A stretch of 64,000 nt of DNA from Primulina eburnea (GCF_022965805.1 NC_133108.1:37149361-37213360), one strand, 5' to 3'; numbered from the stretch's first letter, positions 24,151-37,153 are shown. Translations and numbers: made by a program. The notes: generated from the sequence alone by a model not told the origin.

Positions 24151-24690
24151 CGAGCAAATACAAAATACTCCATATATGTATATATAATATGTAGAAATCA
24201 GTAGCTTTCTGTCTTTAATTAATTAATAATTGCACTATATAATGTTATGGGAGAGTGGGGACATAATGTCGTCGTAACTTTTTTAAATATCTATATTATA
24301 TTATTAAATTTAAGATTTTGTGAGTAACTAAATTTTGGTGTTATGGTCCTGTTTTAATAATTATTATATCGGATAATTTATTTCTTAAACATCAAGTTGT
24401 AGGTTCAATTGCTATTTTGATTTTTTTACCTTTCTTTTTTCTATAAATTTTTTTAATTCATATATTAATATTACAATATATTCTTTTATTATTTTTTATA
24501 ATTATATTTTCATCTCATTTAAATATTAACTAACAATACAATTTAAAGTTTAAACCACAGCCAGTTTAAACCACATCCCCCTGTCACCGGAGCCTAAAAT
24601 TCTGACTTTTGGTAGGTCAATCATGGTGCAGGTTCGGTCATTTTCCCAGCCTTAGATTCTGAAAGCCGATATCACAGGCTCGGATTCATT
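24151..24690. other. AT-rich spacer upstream of ERD15-like gene
   Basis: Nothing coding is visible. The last part should hold the ERD15 promoter. Confidence 0.5.
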
Positions 24691-24695
24691 TGGCC

Positions 24696-24703
24696 TATAA
24701 ATA
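24696..24703 (+). promoter_or_regulatory. TATA box of the ERD15-like gene
   Basis: TATAAATA lies about 780 bp upstream of the ATG. It precedes a likely 5'-UTR exon that ends at 24785 before a GTACGT donor. The intron closes at TTATTAG (25468), five bases before the ATG. A TATA plus a first UTR exon fits the layout of plant stress genes. The transcription start itself cannot be seen. Confidence 0.6.
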
Positions 24704-25473
24704 GCCTCCAACTTTTACTCGGAACGAGTCATTATTCCTTACGTGTACTGCATAACTCCTCGTCATATTTGATATTTTACCAAGGGTACGTCTGGAAGAC
24801 CGAGTCTCTCCAAATTTCCGATAACATATTTCAAAGTTTGATCGATTGATTTATCGAATTATTTGAGTTATGGATTTTGATTTGTTGATTTCGACTTTTT
24901 TTGGATAGATCTGAAGATTTCTTGTTTGAAACGAGTGGTTTTGATTTGAATTAGGTCACTTTTCGCTGATCCTGACGTAAATTGTTATCGGAATATCGAA
25001 ATTGGGCTTTGATCCGTAGGTTTTATGATATTTGGATGCTTGATTTTCTTTGTTGACTTGTATGAAGTGAAATTTCAAAACAGCAGTTAAGATCCAGAAT
25101 TTCTGTCGTCGGTCTTTCCGAATCTAACTAATTTGAACGAAATTCTTCAAAATTAATTCTGGAATCTGGTCTCGGTCATGAGGAAGAGATGGTTTAATTT
25201 TCTGCAGATTTCTTATCCATCTATCTTTTACACTTGATCTCGCTTTGTTCGGGCCGCTAGAAAAAGAAACATGCGTTATCTTTGTTTGCCTCTTGGGATT
25301 TAAGGCTTAGGTTTTACTTGCACAAATTGGTTGCGCCATTTCTGTTTTATCTACGATGGTGAACTTTTATTCGTATGAAAGTTTTGTCACCGAACTTTTA
25401 AATTTCAAGCGTTAATTATCAGTTTTACTATACTAAAAGCATTAATATTTTTGGTTTTATCTTATTAGCGAGC

Positions 25474-26521
25474 ATGGCTTTAGTATCTGGAAGAAGGTCA
25501 ACACTCAATCCAAATGCGCAGCCTTTCATCCCAGCCGCTGTGCGGCAAGTGGAGGATTTCTCACCAGAGTGGTGGAACCTTGTAAAGACATCGACGTGGT
25601 TCCATGACTACTGGATCGGTCAACACCAAGGAGAAGATGTTTTCGCTGAGAATGATGGTTTCGTTGGGGATGATGTCATTGAATTGTTGCCCGATTCCAT
25701 TGACCTGGGTGTGGATGAAGATATATTAAACATGGAAGCGCAATTTGAGGAATTTCTCCAATTTGCCGAGTCTGGTCATGGGAACAAGGCGATTAAGGGG
25801 GTGTCTGAAAATGGTATACTACTTTTCCCTTGAATGACCACAACTTATGAAACATTGTATGGTCTTTATCAGCACTTGATCTTTTCATGTACCATGTTTG
25901 TCTGGTTTAATTGATATTTGGACTAAAGTTGTAATTTTCCCATTATGCACAGCTGCGGACTTATTGAAATTTTTTGTGGCATTTTCAATTTTTAAAGAAG
26001 TTCTTATTTTGGTAAATTTATTGTCTAATCCTGCTTCGCAGGTTGATTTAAGTTTGATCTTATTAAATATTTAAATTTAAAACAAAAGGTTAGGATGGTA
26101 TGCTAACACTTGTCATATATGCTGAAACATTGTTTTTGTGCGACCTTGAGTGCTTTGGATGAGAAACTGTTTTTGAAGAATTCATGTCATTAGGTTGAGG
26201 GGTTTGTTTTTCTCCTCTTTGTCCTTTTTTTTAGTTTATGATAGAATTCGGGGATATACATACTAGCTAAAGGAGAATGATTTTTATGTTTACAAAAAGT
26301 AAAAGTTTTGCTTACGCTCGTCAAAATTTAAGACATCCATCTTATTGTTTGTGAATGGATTATTAGGTTCCATTTCAAATTCGGAGGCACTTGTGAAGAG
26401 CATCGGCGTGCCCAAAGAGAGAGGCCTCAGGTCCCCGAGGGAGCCAATGAAGTACTGGGAAAAACCAGCCAAGCATGTTAGCCCGAAATACAGCCCTCGA
26501 TCCATTCAGCAGCCTCGTTAA
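25474..26521 (+). CDS. ERD15: ERD15-like PAM2-motif protein
   Basis: Two coding exons, 25474-25813 and 26367-26521, join in phase (G|GT) and encode 164 residues. Residues 9-20 form a PAM2 motif (core LNPNAQPFIP), which in the family binds the MLLE domain of poly(A)-binding protein. Residues 27-47 hold the acidic, tryptophan-rich PAE1-like block (EDFSPEWW, WFHDYW). The C-terminus has the KSIGVPKERG, KYWEKPAKHV and final QPR elements typical of ERD15/CID-type proteins. ERD15 is known as an early dehydration-responsive modulator of ABA and stress responses. A 5'-UTR intron (24786-25468) precedes the ATG. The frame is intact and length is normal, so it is probably functional. Minus-strand frames here are shadows. 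Confidence 0.92.
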
Positions 26522-26639
26522 AGTGTTTAGGTTGTAGTACTTTGCAGCTTGCTTAACAGAAGCCATCTTTGTTTCATGTAACTTTCAGTATAAAAAGCGA
26601 GGTTGCAACTCTTTGTATTTAAGTCTTGTTAATGTTCTG

Positions 26640-27609
26640 ACGTCCCTTGTTTTAGTTTTTCCCCAACGAAGTGTTGAAATATGTACACGATGTTCGTAGT
26701 CTTGAAAGAAATGATATGAAAAAGAGGTCATTTAGTTAAAACGTTTCTTGCTTTGTATTTTACTCCTCGTTTGCTTACCTTAAACCAGTCGACGGTGCTT
26801 TTTTTGAGGTTACGACCTTAGCTTTTGCATATTGCCGTTTGCGTTAATCCACTAATCATAAAGACCACGTCATTTTTTATCCATCTGAAAAACAGTTGTA
26901 GATGTAGCCCATTTACGGCGATTGAGATATAAGCAATGAGCAATATATGTTGACTGTAGCATAGCCAGATGTCAGATTATGGGTCCCTTTTGGCAATTTT
27001 GGCAACGTTACGAGTTATTCATTCCTGGTAGATACTAGATCGTATGGATCATTTGCCCAAATCTCTCGTGTCCAATTCTCTTGCTTTTATCTCTGCCAAT
27101 TCTCTCAAAATCTGGAAATACCTCGGAATTGGAGTTTAGTTGAACATATTTGTTTGTAAATGGCAAACTTATAATGTGATATGAATGTAGATTATACACT
27201 GACATTAAACTTTTAAAAAATATTTATTTATTAAAAAAGAAAAGAATAATGTTATTTTCATTTAAAATATGGAGCCATGATGTATTTGTCAACTCCAGAG
27301 GATCATATCTAAATATAGAACTAAAACAGACAAGGTTATACTCGATGGTGTTGGGATGAAGTAGTGAATAATACACAACATATATAAATATATTTCTTAA
27401 AATGGAAAAATAGTTCTTAAAAATCTTTTTTCACTCTTTTATCCGAAATACCAACCTCTTCTCCACCTTAAAAAAGATCGTACGGTAAAGAATAGAGGGA
27501 CGTGCCGGGGCCTGGCGCCACTCACAGGTTTCAACTTCTTTGCTCCTAATTTCAAGGTTCATCCCGGCCGCCAAGCTTCTCATTGACAAAAACCCATTTA
27601 CTTGATGAA
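26640..27609. other. Intergenic spacer between ERD15-like and PrfB3-like genes
   Basis: About 0.9 kb with no conserved coding sequence. The left part is the ERD15 3' UTR and downstream region, the right part the likely promoter and 5' UTR of the PrfB3-like gene. No clear TATA box was chosen. Confidence 0.5.
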
Positions 27610-30600
27610 ATGGCGGCTGAATCTTTGTACACTCGGATGTCTGCTGGATTACTGAATGATATTCAGCTCAGGAACTCTCGGAGTTCCTCAAATTATCCCA
27701 AAATTCACACTTCACCGAATTTCAGCTCCAGTGCTTTGCGGGCTTCTCAAGAATCGTTCGATGACGGCAAGAGCAAGTTTTTCAAAGAACTCAGTTCGGT
27801 CTTTTTCTTTAAATTGTCATTCAAATGTGTGTCGTGTTTCTTTCTGTGACAGCTCGAGTCTGCAATTGCAGGAAGAGAAACTTGTTTTAGTGCAGTCTTT
27901 TCGACGAACAATATAATTGCATTCTTCATTTGAGTGTTGGTTAGTGCTCAACGAGTTTCGATATGAGAATTCTTACGAGGAAAATAATTCATATCCCAGA
28001 AATCAGGAGCACGGAATATGTGACGAAGTTACATTTTTGAAATAATTTTAACTGCTAATCTATAATGTGTCCAGTCCTGGATATGGGAGATCATGAGTTA
28101 GGATTTGGCTTCCATGGAGATGAATTATATTTGAGATATGATTTTATTGTATTACTTGGATTAAGTCTACTATATGTGCATGATTTGTTGCTAGTAAACT
28201 ATGATTTCGAATACTTGTGATTCCTATTCAGATTTCAGTGGGTAAAATTCAGATTTAAATTGTTTCGGTAATGGATTCCTTAAAGAAATCAAGAATTGAC
28301 ATGATTTGTTTTTCATATCGCTAGCTTTTATAGTTACCTAACTGATCCTCATCTCTCATCGTTGAAGATAAACAATCTCCTAGAACAAGGCCAATGGTCA
28401 CTCGTCTGAAATATCCATATTTTTAGTCTGCTGATTGGATCTCGGGGTTCCATATATTCAGTTTTCAAAGTCCTAGTAAAAAACATGTTAAAGAAAGTGG
28501 TTTAAGGATGGCTGAGGAAACAATCTCACAGCACTATTGAAATCTCAGGAGACGATAAATCATTTGTTATTGGCACACTTAAATTCAAATTGGAAAGTTA
28601 ATGATGGCGGTTTCTCTCATTTCTGCTGAGGATAAAAAAAAAATTTAAGTGTAAGGTTCTTATGATTTTCTAATCCTCTGAAATACATGGACATATAAAT
28701 ATGCAAACAAACAAAAATATCAACATTAGCTATCCTTGATTCACTCCAACTCATAACTTTGTTGATTATCACCTATTATATAAGAAAATTAACAATGTTG
28801 GTTTTGTTTCAAGAAGGTATGTTTTCTTTGAGGAAGAGAATAGAAGATTCAGTCCTCCGTGCGGAGATGTTAGCACCCACAGCCTTGGAAGTTGAAGAAG
28901 CAAAATGTGTTAATCAGGAAGAAGTTGTTCGTGACTATGATTTGTGGGATGACATTGGTAAGTCAAATGAGATTCTGATCAAACTGGCTGATAGTGTCAA
29001 GGTGGTTGATGCACTCAGGGACATTAAATATAAGGTAAATGAAAATAAAATCCTTCTATAAATTATAAACAGCTCACTAATTCATGGAATAATAAAGACT
29101 TCTCTTGTGAGTTTGGAAGCAAAGTTCTTAGCTTAATTTTTTTAAAACAAACCCAAAATGAATTCTCTGTTTGGGTATGGTACTTCAAAAGTACTTTTTC
29201 AAAAGAAAATTGAGCCTGACACGAAAAGTTACCTTTTTTATTTTTTGACATCAGATTTTTTAGTCCTCTTAGAAGTTGCAAAAGCCAGCCAAAAATCATT
29301 ATTATATTTGAAAGCATTTTTATGGGGAAAAAAACTCTTTTTAAAGACTTGCACGACCCTATCTTCGAAGTTTTATGGCTGTCGACTTCGTGTACGTACT
29401 TTTGGCTTGTTTTTCTACAAGACCTTCAGTTAATATTTAGAACTGAAGGTCATTGGTTTCACTTGTCGGCTGTATGATGTAGGCTGAGGAAGCTAAACTT
29501 ATAACAGAGCTAGCAGAGATGGATTCTATAAGTTATGAACTTTTCAGGCAAGCATACAGAGCTTCGTTAGATGTCAAGAAGATTATGGATAATTATGAGA
29601 TGTCTGGGCTTCTCAAAGAGCCATATGACAAGGAGGGAGCATGCATCACTGTTGAATCTAGATGTGGAGATGTATACTCTGAGGTTTGAGATTTCTCTTT
29701 CTTTCTTAATATATGGATGTCCATGAGATTGTGGGAGTTTGACCATGTTGTTTGATTCTTTTACACTTGATCAAAGATTCTAAGTAAAGAGGATAGATTG
29801 GAGACCTCCATTTGTTTTTGAAGTTGATTATTTAGAAGTTAACTCGTGATTGCATGTATCCAACTTTCTTTGTTTGATAATGCCTCTGCAACTGCTTAGA
29901 TAGGATATTTTGAATTTTTCATTCTCTTTCTGTTCTTGCAAGGTTGACACTTGGAGCGATTAATTAGTTATTCTCACTTTTAGAACACCTCTGACCTTGC
30001 AGGCTATGGGTATTGTAGCTATCATCGATTCCGTAATAAATGTAGTTATAGCTTGCATTTGCCTGAGTCTTTTTGTCTAATGTTTGATTGAAGTGTGGGG
30101 TTGGTTCCATGATAGAGTTTGTACAGTCAAACAGGGGGGCACGACCTCAAGGAGTATTGAGGGTGTTTTAGTAGTATTTGTGCAGTATATATATATCTGT
30201 GTGTGTGTGTGTGTATTAAACATCTCATGATTGTAACCGAGTATTTACAAGAAAAAAGACAATTTTGTTATTGGGTTGTTCAAATCGTGTAAGGTTCTCC
30301 ACTTATTGTGTGACTTTCCTTTAGTGTTTCCTTTCAATATATTTACTCCAGTCTCTTGGGCCTTTATCCACCTTTGAACACATCCTAAATCGATATATTT
30401 GGGAGCTACTGCTATTCTGTTGAGGATCCATCAAATGGTTTCCTTTGATAATCTATTTCATTTTTCTTCGAATATGTTCATAATGATTGTTCACTTTATC
30501 CAGATATGGGCAGGACAGCTAACACAAATGTACACGAAATGGGCTCAAAGGCAGGGCCATATAGCCCGAATAGTTGAGAAATTTCCTTCAAATAAAGTTG

Positions 30601-31785
30601 GTGTCAGGTCTGCTACCATCGAGTTGGAATTCAAGTTTGCTTTTGGCTTTCTATCAGGGGAAAGAGGCATCCACTCTATGATCCGAAATCATGAAACTGA
30701 GAACAAAACTATTCATGGTGAGGTATGCATTTTGTCCAAAATTCATGCAGCAGTTTACTCCTGGTTCAGCTTTATACTGGACTTCCATCCTATGACCTTC
30801 ATTTAATGACTTAGTAAAGTATTTCTCTGTTTCATAAATGCCAACTTGTTCCACTCACAAAATTGGTATATTATCAACTTGAAGTTCATGGTGAACGATT
30901 AAGTCACAGTTGGTCTTGGGCTTATAGCTTTTTTCCCCTGCAAATGCTTAGCAGGCTACCTTGGCATCTGTGGATGTGATTCCCCTATTCCTTGAATCAT
31001 CTCCTGACATGTTTATTGATGATGAAGATGTACTTGTTTCGTACTCATCATATAAGAAGGATGATTTAAGTGCGCTTTCATCAGCAGTTAACATTCGTCA
31101 TATTCCTACAGGTTTGGAAGTTGAATCCACAGGTTAGTGCTGCCATTCGGAATACATTATTGTATCTTTTTTATAGGCTCATGCTCTGCTATTTACTTCT
31201 TGTAGTTTAATGTAAAAGCTACTTTTTTGGCAGTTTTTTTTTACAGAAAACCTTACTGTTTCTCATAAAATAATAGTTTTGCTTATCCAATATATATTAT
31301 GTCGCTCACTTCCAAATCTTTCTGGAAATTCTTGCTCCCATTGGACCATTTGCATCCCATATGTATCAAGATCCCCATTCATGGATCTCTCGGTTTGAAA
31401 AATCAAGATAAGAGGATCAAAAGTCTTGGATTCTCCAAGGCAAAATCTTGAGCAGTATAACAACTGGGAAAACAGCTGAAATATAATTCTCTTTTATTTT
31501 ACAGGTGAAAGGAGTCGATTTGCTAATAAGATCAAGGCCCTTGATCGCTTGAAAGCTAAACTTCTCGTTCTTCTGAGAAACCAAGGATTAACCAACGTAA
31601 AAAACATAGAAAAAGGCGCCATTCTTGATGTGTGGAGTACTCAAGAAACTCGTCGATATGTGTTTCAACCGAACAAGATGGTACACGATCTGAAATCCGG
31701 TATCCAAGTTCCCCGGTTGCGAGCAATTTTAAATGGCAATATCGACTCTCTTATCGCTGCTTACATTAATTCAAGACACAAGTGA
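27610..31785 (+). CDS. PRFB3: PrfB3-like plastid release-factor homologue lacking SPF and GGQ
   Basis: Exon 1 starts at ATG 27610 (MAAESLYTRMSAGLLND; likely transit peptide), but its end is uncertain. Exons 2-6 are clear: 28817-29034, 29483-29683, 30504-30722, 30955-31132 and 31505-31785. All have GT-AG borders and agree in phase. The product keeps the class I release-factor scaffold (FSLRKRIEDSVLRAEMLAP, ATLASVDVIPLFLE, IRHIPTGLEVESTGERSRFA). The SPF tripeptide site reads RNHETENK, and the GGQ loop is replaced by SSYKKDDLSALSS. Arabidopsis PrfB3 shares these losses and is known to stabilise processed petB RNA rather than end translation, so an RNA-binding role in chloroplasts is likely. Frame 1 meets a stop at 27847 while the next frame continues with plausible protein, so exon 1 has either a cryptic splice or a frameshift. 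Confidence 0.85.
30199..30214. repeat. (GT)n microsatellite in a PrfB3-like intron
   Basis: A short GT run follows an AT run in the intron between exons 3 and 4. Confidence 0.85.
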
Positions 31786-32940
31786 CCATCTTCTTCTTCT
31801 AGTATTTACAGTTGAGGAACAGAGTTTTGAAATATTGTTGCTTTATTTATTTAGTTTTTTTAAAAAAATTCCGTTTTTATGTTAACTCCGTTTAATATGA
31901 TTCAAGTAGAAAACTACTTCAGATGTTTTCTTTTTCTTTTTTATATTGATGAATGACGCATTTTAATACTAGCTTGGAGCACGGGAATTCACTAGACACC
32001 ACCTATTGGTTGTAATAGAAATTAAGAAATTTGTATAAAAAAAACAAAATAATTTTTCATTACAAGAATTACAGTTGAAATGAAGCATGTTATAATTTAA
32101 AACAAATAAACACATGCTATAAAACTTCTATACATCAATAATGTTGGAATCATGAATTAATTGATAAATTAATAATTTATTATTTTAAAGAGTGTTTTTT
32201 TATTCAACAAAATTAAATTTAATTATATAAAAAATTTGTGTTTCATCAATTGTATCATATTTATTGAATTAATATATAAAAATTTATTATAAGTATATAT
32301 TTATAAAAATAAACAAGTGATATTTATTTATTTTTATAATTAAATAATATTAATTGTATTGACTAATCAAATAAAATTATAGTATAAACAAAAATAACAA
32401 TATAATTAAATTTCATGAAAAACTAACAATGAGAGAATCATATTTTACTATATTGTCCTAGTTATGAATGTGATTTTAAAGAATTATTAATTTGTGATAT
32501 TGATGAGACCATAATTTTATGAAAATGTAAAAATTATTTTCTTATTATTTATCGAAATTATTAATTTAGCACATTGGTCCAAGTCGGGAGTTATCAGTTT
32601 GTCGAATATTACATAGTTTTTACTGTAACATGTTACATAAATTTGCAGTAGAGGTAGACCTGACTACGGGCTGGGTTCGGTCCGGGTCAAACCTGCAACT
32701 ACATGTCTGCACAATGCAGCGTCCGCTACCTTTGGCAACCAACACTGGAACATTATTCTTGGATTTTCTTGATTCAAGATTGACTATGATTTTAAAATTT
32801 TCCCTCGTTTATTATAAAGTTTTCGGGTTCTTTTCAATTTAATCTCAGTTTTTCGATTCCATATTTTTATTTCTTTACACTTTGACCTTTTTTTCTTTCT
32901 AAAAATTTAAACACACTATTCTATATTTTCAATTAGTATC
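31786..32940. other. AT-rich spacer
   Basis: Contains the PrfB3-like 3' UTR, then AT-rich DNA. The frame at 32630-32842 has no domain, and its GGGCTGGGTTCGGTCCGGGT stretch resembles hAT-type terminal wording. Confidence 0.45.
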
Positions 32941-34240
32941 ATGGATATAATCGAAGTGTTCTTTATATTTCATTATTTTGGCATTGATATTATTATCGGA
33001 AACAACTCGTTCGAATATAGTAAATCACATGTGAAACCGATTAGAGTATTATTATCTATTAGTTTGTTGGAACTGGTTGAGATTGTGAGTGAGAAGCTAA
33101 ATCGATCCAATGAAGTTTATTTTCAATTGTCAACGAAATATTCATTCATGGAGAAATCAAATTAGAATGATATATAAACATTGTCGGTGAAGAAGTTTTA
33201 AGGTTTATAACGCAATGTCAAAATATACAGATATTGCATTTGTATGTGAAAACAGAACCAAATAACCATGATGTCGAGGGACATGAACTTGAATCATACA
33301 TTCCACACATTTCCAAAGATGGTTTCAATAACCTACACGATACTTCTACGTACGAGGCTTTTCATGAGCTGATGTCATATATTTCACATGTCACTGAAGG
33401 ATTAAGCAATATACATTTGGAGCATGAAATTGGAACGTGTGATCGATATATCATGTGCTCGCCCAAAGAAAATCCCACATGTTGGCCTAATACAACACCA
33501 GTTTGGGCTGAAAATGTTGGTGCACGTTGGGATCCAATTGATCATGCAGTTGATACGGAGGCTCGTTCTTCAGATGATGGCGACAATAATGATGATCTTT
33601 TTAGAAGTGATACTGAACCTGATATGTCATATGGCGAGTTTGGAGAAGAACATGATAATGAAGAAGATGAGATAAATGATGATAGAGAATATAATACGCG
33701 TACATTTCCTGATGAGAGAACGTTATCACTTGAGCCATCTCGTGCCACATTATAGAGAAAAGTCGCACCATTTATGCCAAACGGATACCATCATTTTTGA
33801 TAAAGTATTAGGGGATGGTCTTCCTGATTCTATTGGTCTACCTTCTTATTTGCGATCTAGCTATTATAATACGGAGAAAATAGTGTTCTTTGCAAACATG
33901 ATTTAAGGATAAAAATAATTTTATTGCATATGTGAAAGATTATTCCGTCAGAATTGTCAGACGTGAGTATAATGTTCTTGAGAGCACACATACTTTGTGG
34001 AAACTACGATGCAAAAACACATCATCTACTGTCAGATGTCGATAGGGTTTTCAAGCTTCTTTCCGGTCAAAGAGAAAGTATTTAAAATTAACGAATACAT
34101 GTATTCCTACCAATATCACTATATATCATTACAACTTGATTAGTGAGATGGTTTCAAATACACTATTGGGTATTGTACGACGTGATCATACGTTTGAGAA
34201 TAATTAAATAATCGAGCAATGAATTTATTGTGTTTTCAGG
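32941..34240 (+). pseudogene. MULE (MuDR-type) transposase N-terminal pseudogene
   Basis: 32941-33165 resembles the PB1-like N-terminal domain of plant MuDR-type proteins (GNNSFEYSKSHVKPIRV). 33234-33755 encodes a 173-residue stretch with CSPKENPTCWPNTTPVWAE and a strongly acidic D/E-rich linker. 33927-34050 reads YVKDYSVRIVRREYNVLEST then LWKLRCKN, the MULE DNA-binding zinc-knuckle region, followed by NTCIPTNIT. Frames shift between blocks, and the catalytic DDE and SWIM domains are missing downstream. A MITE (34256-34438) sits just beyond the last recognisable block. It is a non-functional relic of a Mutator-type element. Confidence 0.65.
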
Positions 34241-34255
34241 CACTTATTTCTCGAA

Positions 34256-34438
34256 GACAAAAACTTGTGTGAGACGGTCTCACGGATCGTATTCGTGAGA
34301 CGGATCTCTTATTTGGGTCATCCATGAAACAATATTACTTTTTTATGCTAAGAATATTAATTTTTATTGTGAATATGGATACGGTTGACCCGTCTCACAG
34401 ATTAAGATCCGTGAGACGGTCTCACATGAGACCCACTC
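34256..34438 (-). mobile_element. MITE copy c, 9-bp TSD
   Basis: 183 bp, starts GACAAAAACTTGTGTGAGAC and ends GAGACCCACTC. Perfect TSD TTTCTCGAA (34247-34255, 34439-34447). Adjacent to the MULE relic. Confidence 0.95.
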
Positions 34439-34447
34439 TTTCTCGAA

Positions 34448-35328
34448 AGCTGTTTTTGTCCCTAGTATATCAACCTATAGATAGCAAGGTTACTTCTGGT
34501 TCATCGGTTATTCCTATAGATATATCTTCCAAGGATTTGGCGTGGCATTTTAGCCTCCCAAGTGTATGGGAGAAGATTATTCACGGAAAAGGTAACCTCT
34601 CCTTGTTTACTTTCTGAAATCTAACGTACCCACCTTTAAATCCTACCTCGGAGGTTCTCCATAAATTTATGATTCTTTATATCTACTTTCTAATACCCAT
34701 TTTTTTCCCGAACACTCTGAATTTACTCTACGCAAACTTGCCACAGGAGAGTAAGGTCGCGCATTCACGTTTCCTTGTAGCATTGTTTAATGTAAAGTGA
34801 TTCCAGACAGATAATTGACTAGTTTTGCACTCATCTTTGGATTGTGAACTATCTATCTTCTATATTTCTATATGACACTAAATTATGTCATTTATCTACT
34901 TCAGATATTGATAACTTCAACGTAGTTTTGGTTATCAAACTATTGTGTTCGTTCGAGAACAACGATCAAACCTACACTCGCGCCCTTGAAAAGGAGGAGG
35001 GTGTGAACAAATAAATAAAAATTATGGTAAAATATCGTTTCTGAATCATTAGAGGATTCCGATCGAGCATCCTACAACACTTGAGCGAAGCTATTCACGA
35101 GCAAGTAAACAGAGATAAATTATTAGGATTAGTAAAAACAATGGATCATATATAATTTCGTTTATTATTAATAATACTTTTGTTTATATTCAATTTTAAA
35201 TATTGTGAATTTTGAACCCGAACTCAATACTTAGTTATGACCTTAAAAATAAATCTAGAAAAAATATTAAACGACAATCCACCCAATGCTTGGAGATCTA
35301 GAGAAAATTGTAAGTTGGAGATTAGATG
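34448..35328. other. No gene seen
   Basis: 34448-34617 is a short frame (LAWHFSLPSVWEKIIHGKG) continuing from the left side of the MITE insertion, without a domain I know; it may be a further piece of the MULE-region relic. The rest is AT-rich and noncoding. Confidence 0.35.
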
Positions 35329-35337
35329 AATGGTAAA

Positions 35338-35492
35338 GAGTGAGTCTCACGTGAGACGGGTCAACCCTACCCATATTCACAATAGAAAGTAATACTTTTA
35401 ACATAAAAAATAATACTTTTTCATTGATGACCCAAATAAGAGATCCGTCTCACAAATACGACCCGTGAGATCGTCTCACACAAGTTTTAGCC
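35338..35492 (+). mobile_element. MITE copy d, near-perfect 9-bp TSD
   Basis: 155 bp, starts GAGTGAGTCTCACGTGAGAC and ends CACACAAGTTTTAGCC. Flanks AATGGTAAA (35329-35337) and AATGATAAA (35493-35501) match at 8 of 9 bases. Confidence 0.9.
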
Positions 35493-35501
35493 AATGATAA
35501 A

Positions 35502-36509
35502 TTATTACTTTTGTGCGCTGATCCATCATTAATTTTTTTTGGTCAAGTAACGTTATCATTTTTGGATTTCATTCCACTTATAAATCTTTTGGTCTCTGTA
35601 CATTATCTTTTCATGTTTGGTTATTTTGATCTATTTTCGTTGGGAACTGTCGATTTTCGTCCGAAAAAGGTGACTTATGTGGTGGCTGAAATTTTGGAGC
35701 TTTTTTTGATTTATTTCATATATATTTTTACTAGGATGCCATTTAATATCCAAATCTAATCAGTTTTTTCCTGCGAAAAGTGATCATTCTGGTAGAAAAT
35801 AGATCAAAATAACCAAATATGAAAAGATAATGTACCAAGACTAAAAAAAATATAAATTAATAGACTGAAAACCAAATAGTTACTAGACAAAAAAGTATTA
35901 ACACTTGAATTTTTATGAAAAAATTAGAAATATAAAAAACCCTTAACACCCCAAAAGGGCCGATACAGGAGAGTATTGTGGAAAACGGTGATATCAAAGA
36001 ACCTTTCAGCGAGGTTGTAATAATGATATATGATCATTTTAAAAAAAATAATGATAAATGATTTCTTGTAATTGCTTCAAACGGAAATTCACATCTTTTT
36101 CTTGTTCTTACATCGTCTCTGGTTTGGATGTTCAAAAAGAATTAGGGAAAATTAAAATTTTTAGTCTTGTAATTTAGTTTGTTTTTGGTTTTAGTCCTAT
36201 AATTCATCAATGTTTGGTTTTAATACAGTAATTTATTTATTTTTTAAATTGTTTTGACCAAAATTCACTAACTTCTTCTAACATTGTTTATCTATATCAA
36301 TGATCTTCTACATAACTCTTATAGCGAAAATAAACTCATATTACATATATAAAAATAAATCTAAAAAAATAAAGAAAAAATAAGCAAAACGACACTCAAT
36401 ATTTCAAAATAGGAGGGAAAAAACATACCATTTGATAGATATCTACTTCGAAAGATGGCACAGTTAAAACAAGATTCCCAAGTATGTTGGCCAAGAATAC
36501 TATTCCGGG
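35502..36509. other. AT-rich spacer, no gene seen
   Basis: The frame at 35511-35759 is hydrophobic by composition only. Its TTGGTCTCTGTACATTATC-type wording recurs inverted near 35810-35840, forming an inverted pair around 35590-35850. No coding feature supported. Confidence 0.4.
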
Positions 36510-36695
36510 ATGATCAATCGTTACAACAACAATAAAAAAAAGCACCAGTTTTTCTATTTTTTTTTCCTATTTTGTTATACTCTTTCCCAAAGGGACATCA
36601 GTTTCAACGAGGCTGCGGTTTTGTATTACACATACCCGAAGTTTTTAGACCTGACTTCTAGACGTGATCGATGTGGGTGTAAACTTACAAAGGAA

Positions 36696-37151
36696 TGTTG
36701 GCAAATGCATGTGCAATAAATGAGGTAGGGGACCAATCGAAATAAAACGTGGGAGGCAAATTCATTGAATTGAGTAAGGTGGAAGTTTCGTAAAGAAATT
36801 GAATACGCGTTTTTAACGCGTGTTCACACGGTCAGGGGGCTCTATAAATAGAGCTCCTCCCTTCATTCTGAAATCATCTCTTCTTCGAGTTTTCTCTCAT
36901 CTTATAAGCATTTGAGTGCTTAGTTCTATAATATTTGTGAGGTGTTTTGTTCTCCTGTATTAAGAGAGTGTGTGTTCTCTTTGGAAACACAGTGAGTGAG
37001 TTGTACACCACAAATATATAGTGAATTCTTTTCATCTTGCCCGTGGTTTTTACCCTAATAATTTTTAGGGGTTTTTCACGTAAATCTCGGTGTCCAGTTT
37101 ATTCTTTATTTTCGGGTTTTATTATCTCAAATTCCGCACGTGGGACCAACA
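36696..37151 (+). repeat. 5' LTR of Copia element (456 bp)
   Basis: Starts TGTTGGCAAATGC and ends GGGACCAACA. TATA box TCTATAAATA at 36841-36850. ACGCGTTTTTAACGCGT is an inverted repeat upstream of it. About five substitutions plus short indels separate it from the 3' LTR, so insertion is fairly recent. Confidence 0.96.
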
Positions 37152-37153
37152 AG

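Noticed and set aside
26290..26566. Minus-strand frames of 71 and 63 codons
   Set aside because: Shadows of ERD15-like exon 2.
29063..29433. Frames between PrfB3-like exons 2 and 3
   Set aside because: They lie in an intron bounded by clear GT-AG sites and show no conserved motif.
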